Shown: in pieces, positions 63,941 to 64,000 of the stretch
Numbering within the stretch: position 1 is the stretch's first letter
Layout of the letters: the number at the start of each line of letters is the position of its first letter
From: Arachidicoccus terrestris
GTDB taxonomy: Bacteria; Bacteroidota; Bacteroidia; Chitinophagales; Chitinophagaceae
Reading direction: 5' to 3'
Length of the DNA: 64,000 nt
NCBI RefSeq assembly: GCF_020042345.1
Contig: NZ_CP083387.1
Location: 124,001-188,000 of the forward strand
Made by a program: the position numbers and the translations under genes
The notes under the pieces: generated by a model
The model's input: only the letters and a program-made list of their open reading frames with translations
What the model was told of the DNA's origin: nothing
Database searches by the model: none

Positions 63941-64000
63941 CTAACTTAATCCCGGAGGTTCAGAGCGCAGGATCTCCTTGATGCCATCTTCATATGAAGT
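63941..64000 (-). CDS. 3' end of a gene running off the window
   Basis: The last 20 codons of a minus-strand frame enter from the right edge: SYEDGIKEILRSEPPGLS then TAG at 63941-63943. Continuous protein-like sequence and the convergent position after the oxidoreductase support a real gene. The family cannot be named from 19 residues. Confidence 0.45.
   Translation of the reverse strand, partial: TSYEDGIKEILRSEPPGLS

Noticed and set aside
1-64000. CRISPR arrays, tRNA, rRNA and intact transposons
   Set aside because: No regularly spaced repeats, no rRNA-like blocks and no tRNA cloverleaf with an anticodon were noticed by eye; a covariance search was not possible.

Overview
The window looks like a chromosome segment of a glycan-degrading Bacteroidota, most like a soil or plant-associated Chitinophagaceae-type organism. 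The evidence is four SusC/SusD outer-membrane uptake pairs, ECF sigma/FecR signalling genes in front of two of them, type IX secretion (T9SS) sorting domains, many signal-peptide glycoside hydrolases, and promoter -7 boxes of the TAnnTTTG type. No rRNA, tRNA, CRISPR array or intact insertion sequence was recognised.

Layout. (1) 271-7043: SusD and SusC on the minus strand, with a divergent GH105-type unsaturated-uronyl hydrolase. (2) 7043-8779: an AT-rich accessory locus with two 48-bp perfect palindromes and an ATPase_2/DUF234-type ATPase. (3) 9052-11054: a two-gene secreted-protein unit, one protein ending in a BclB exosporium-type domain and one in a T9SS signal. (4) 11343-18082: ECF sigma, FecR, SusC, SusD on the plus strand. 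(5) 18352-23687: a DUF5670 mini membrane protein, a DUF5009 acyltransferase-like protein, a PLP aminotransferase and a CPA1 antiporter. (6) 24055-34957: an aldo/keto reductase remnant and a GH97 gene, convergent with a minus-strand operon of ECF sigma, FecR, STN-type SusC, SusD and a TlpA-like protein. (7) 35189-47691: a T9SS beta-propeller protein, DUF4198, succinate-semialdehyde dehydrogenase, GH32, MgtC-like, a SMUG2-like glycosylase, an EEP phosphatase, LpxR-like and GH3. (8) 48330-51387: an accessory patch with an Rpn/PD-(D/E)XK gene, a TlpA-like gene between two 74-bp direct repeats, and an alpha/beta-hydrolase pseudogene. (9) 51552-62716: EEP phosphatase, SusD and SusC on the minus strand, a divergent sulfatase, a barstar-like gene and GH20. 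(10) 62942-64000: a thioredoxin-reductase-like gene and the 3' end of one more minus-strand gene.

How it fits together. The SusCD pairs import oligosaccharides that periplasmic or surface hydrolases release or trim (GH105, GH97, GH32, GH3, GH20, sulfatase). Two pairs carry trans-envelope regulators (ECF sigma plus FecR anti-sigma); the other two have no regulator beside them. Substrates are inferred from enzyme family only: unsaturated uronides for region 1, alpha-glucans or alpha-galactosides near region 6, fructans for GH32, sulfated amino-sugar glycans for region 9.

The least explained parts are the palindromes before the ATPase gene (with a decayed third copy about 11 kb away), the BclB-type domain on a Bacteroidota secreted protein, the repeat-bounded TlpA cassette beside an Rpn gene and a dead hydrolase, and a leader at 43162-43204 that can fold as a terminator or an alternative hairpin. 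All calls are from reading the sequence; no database search was run.
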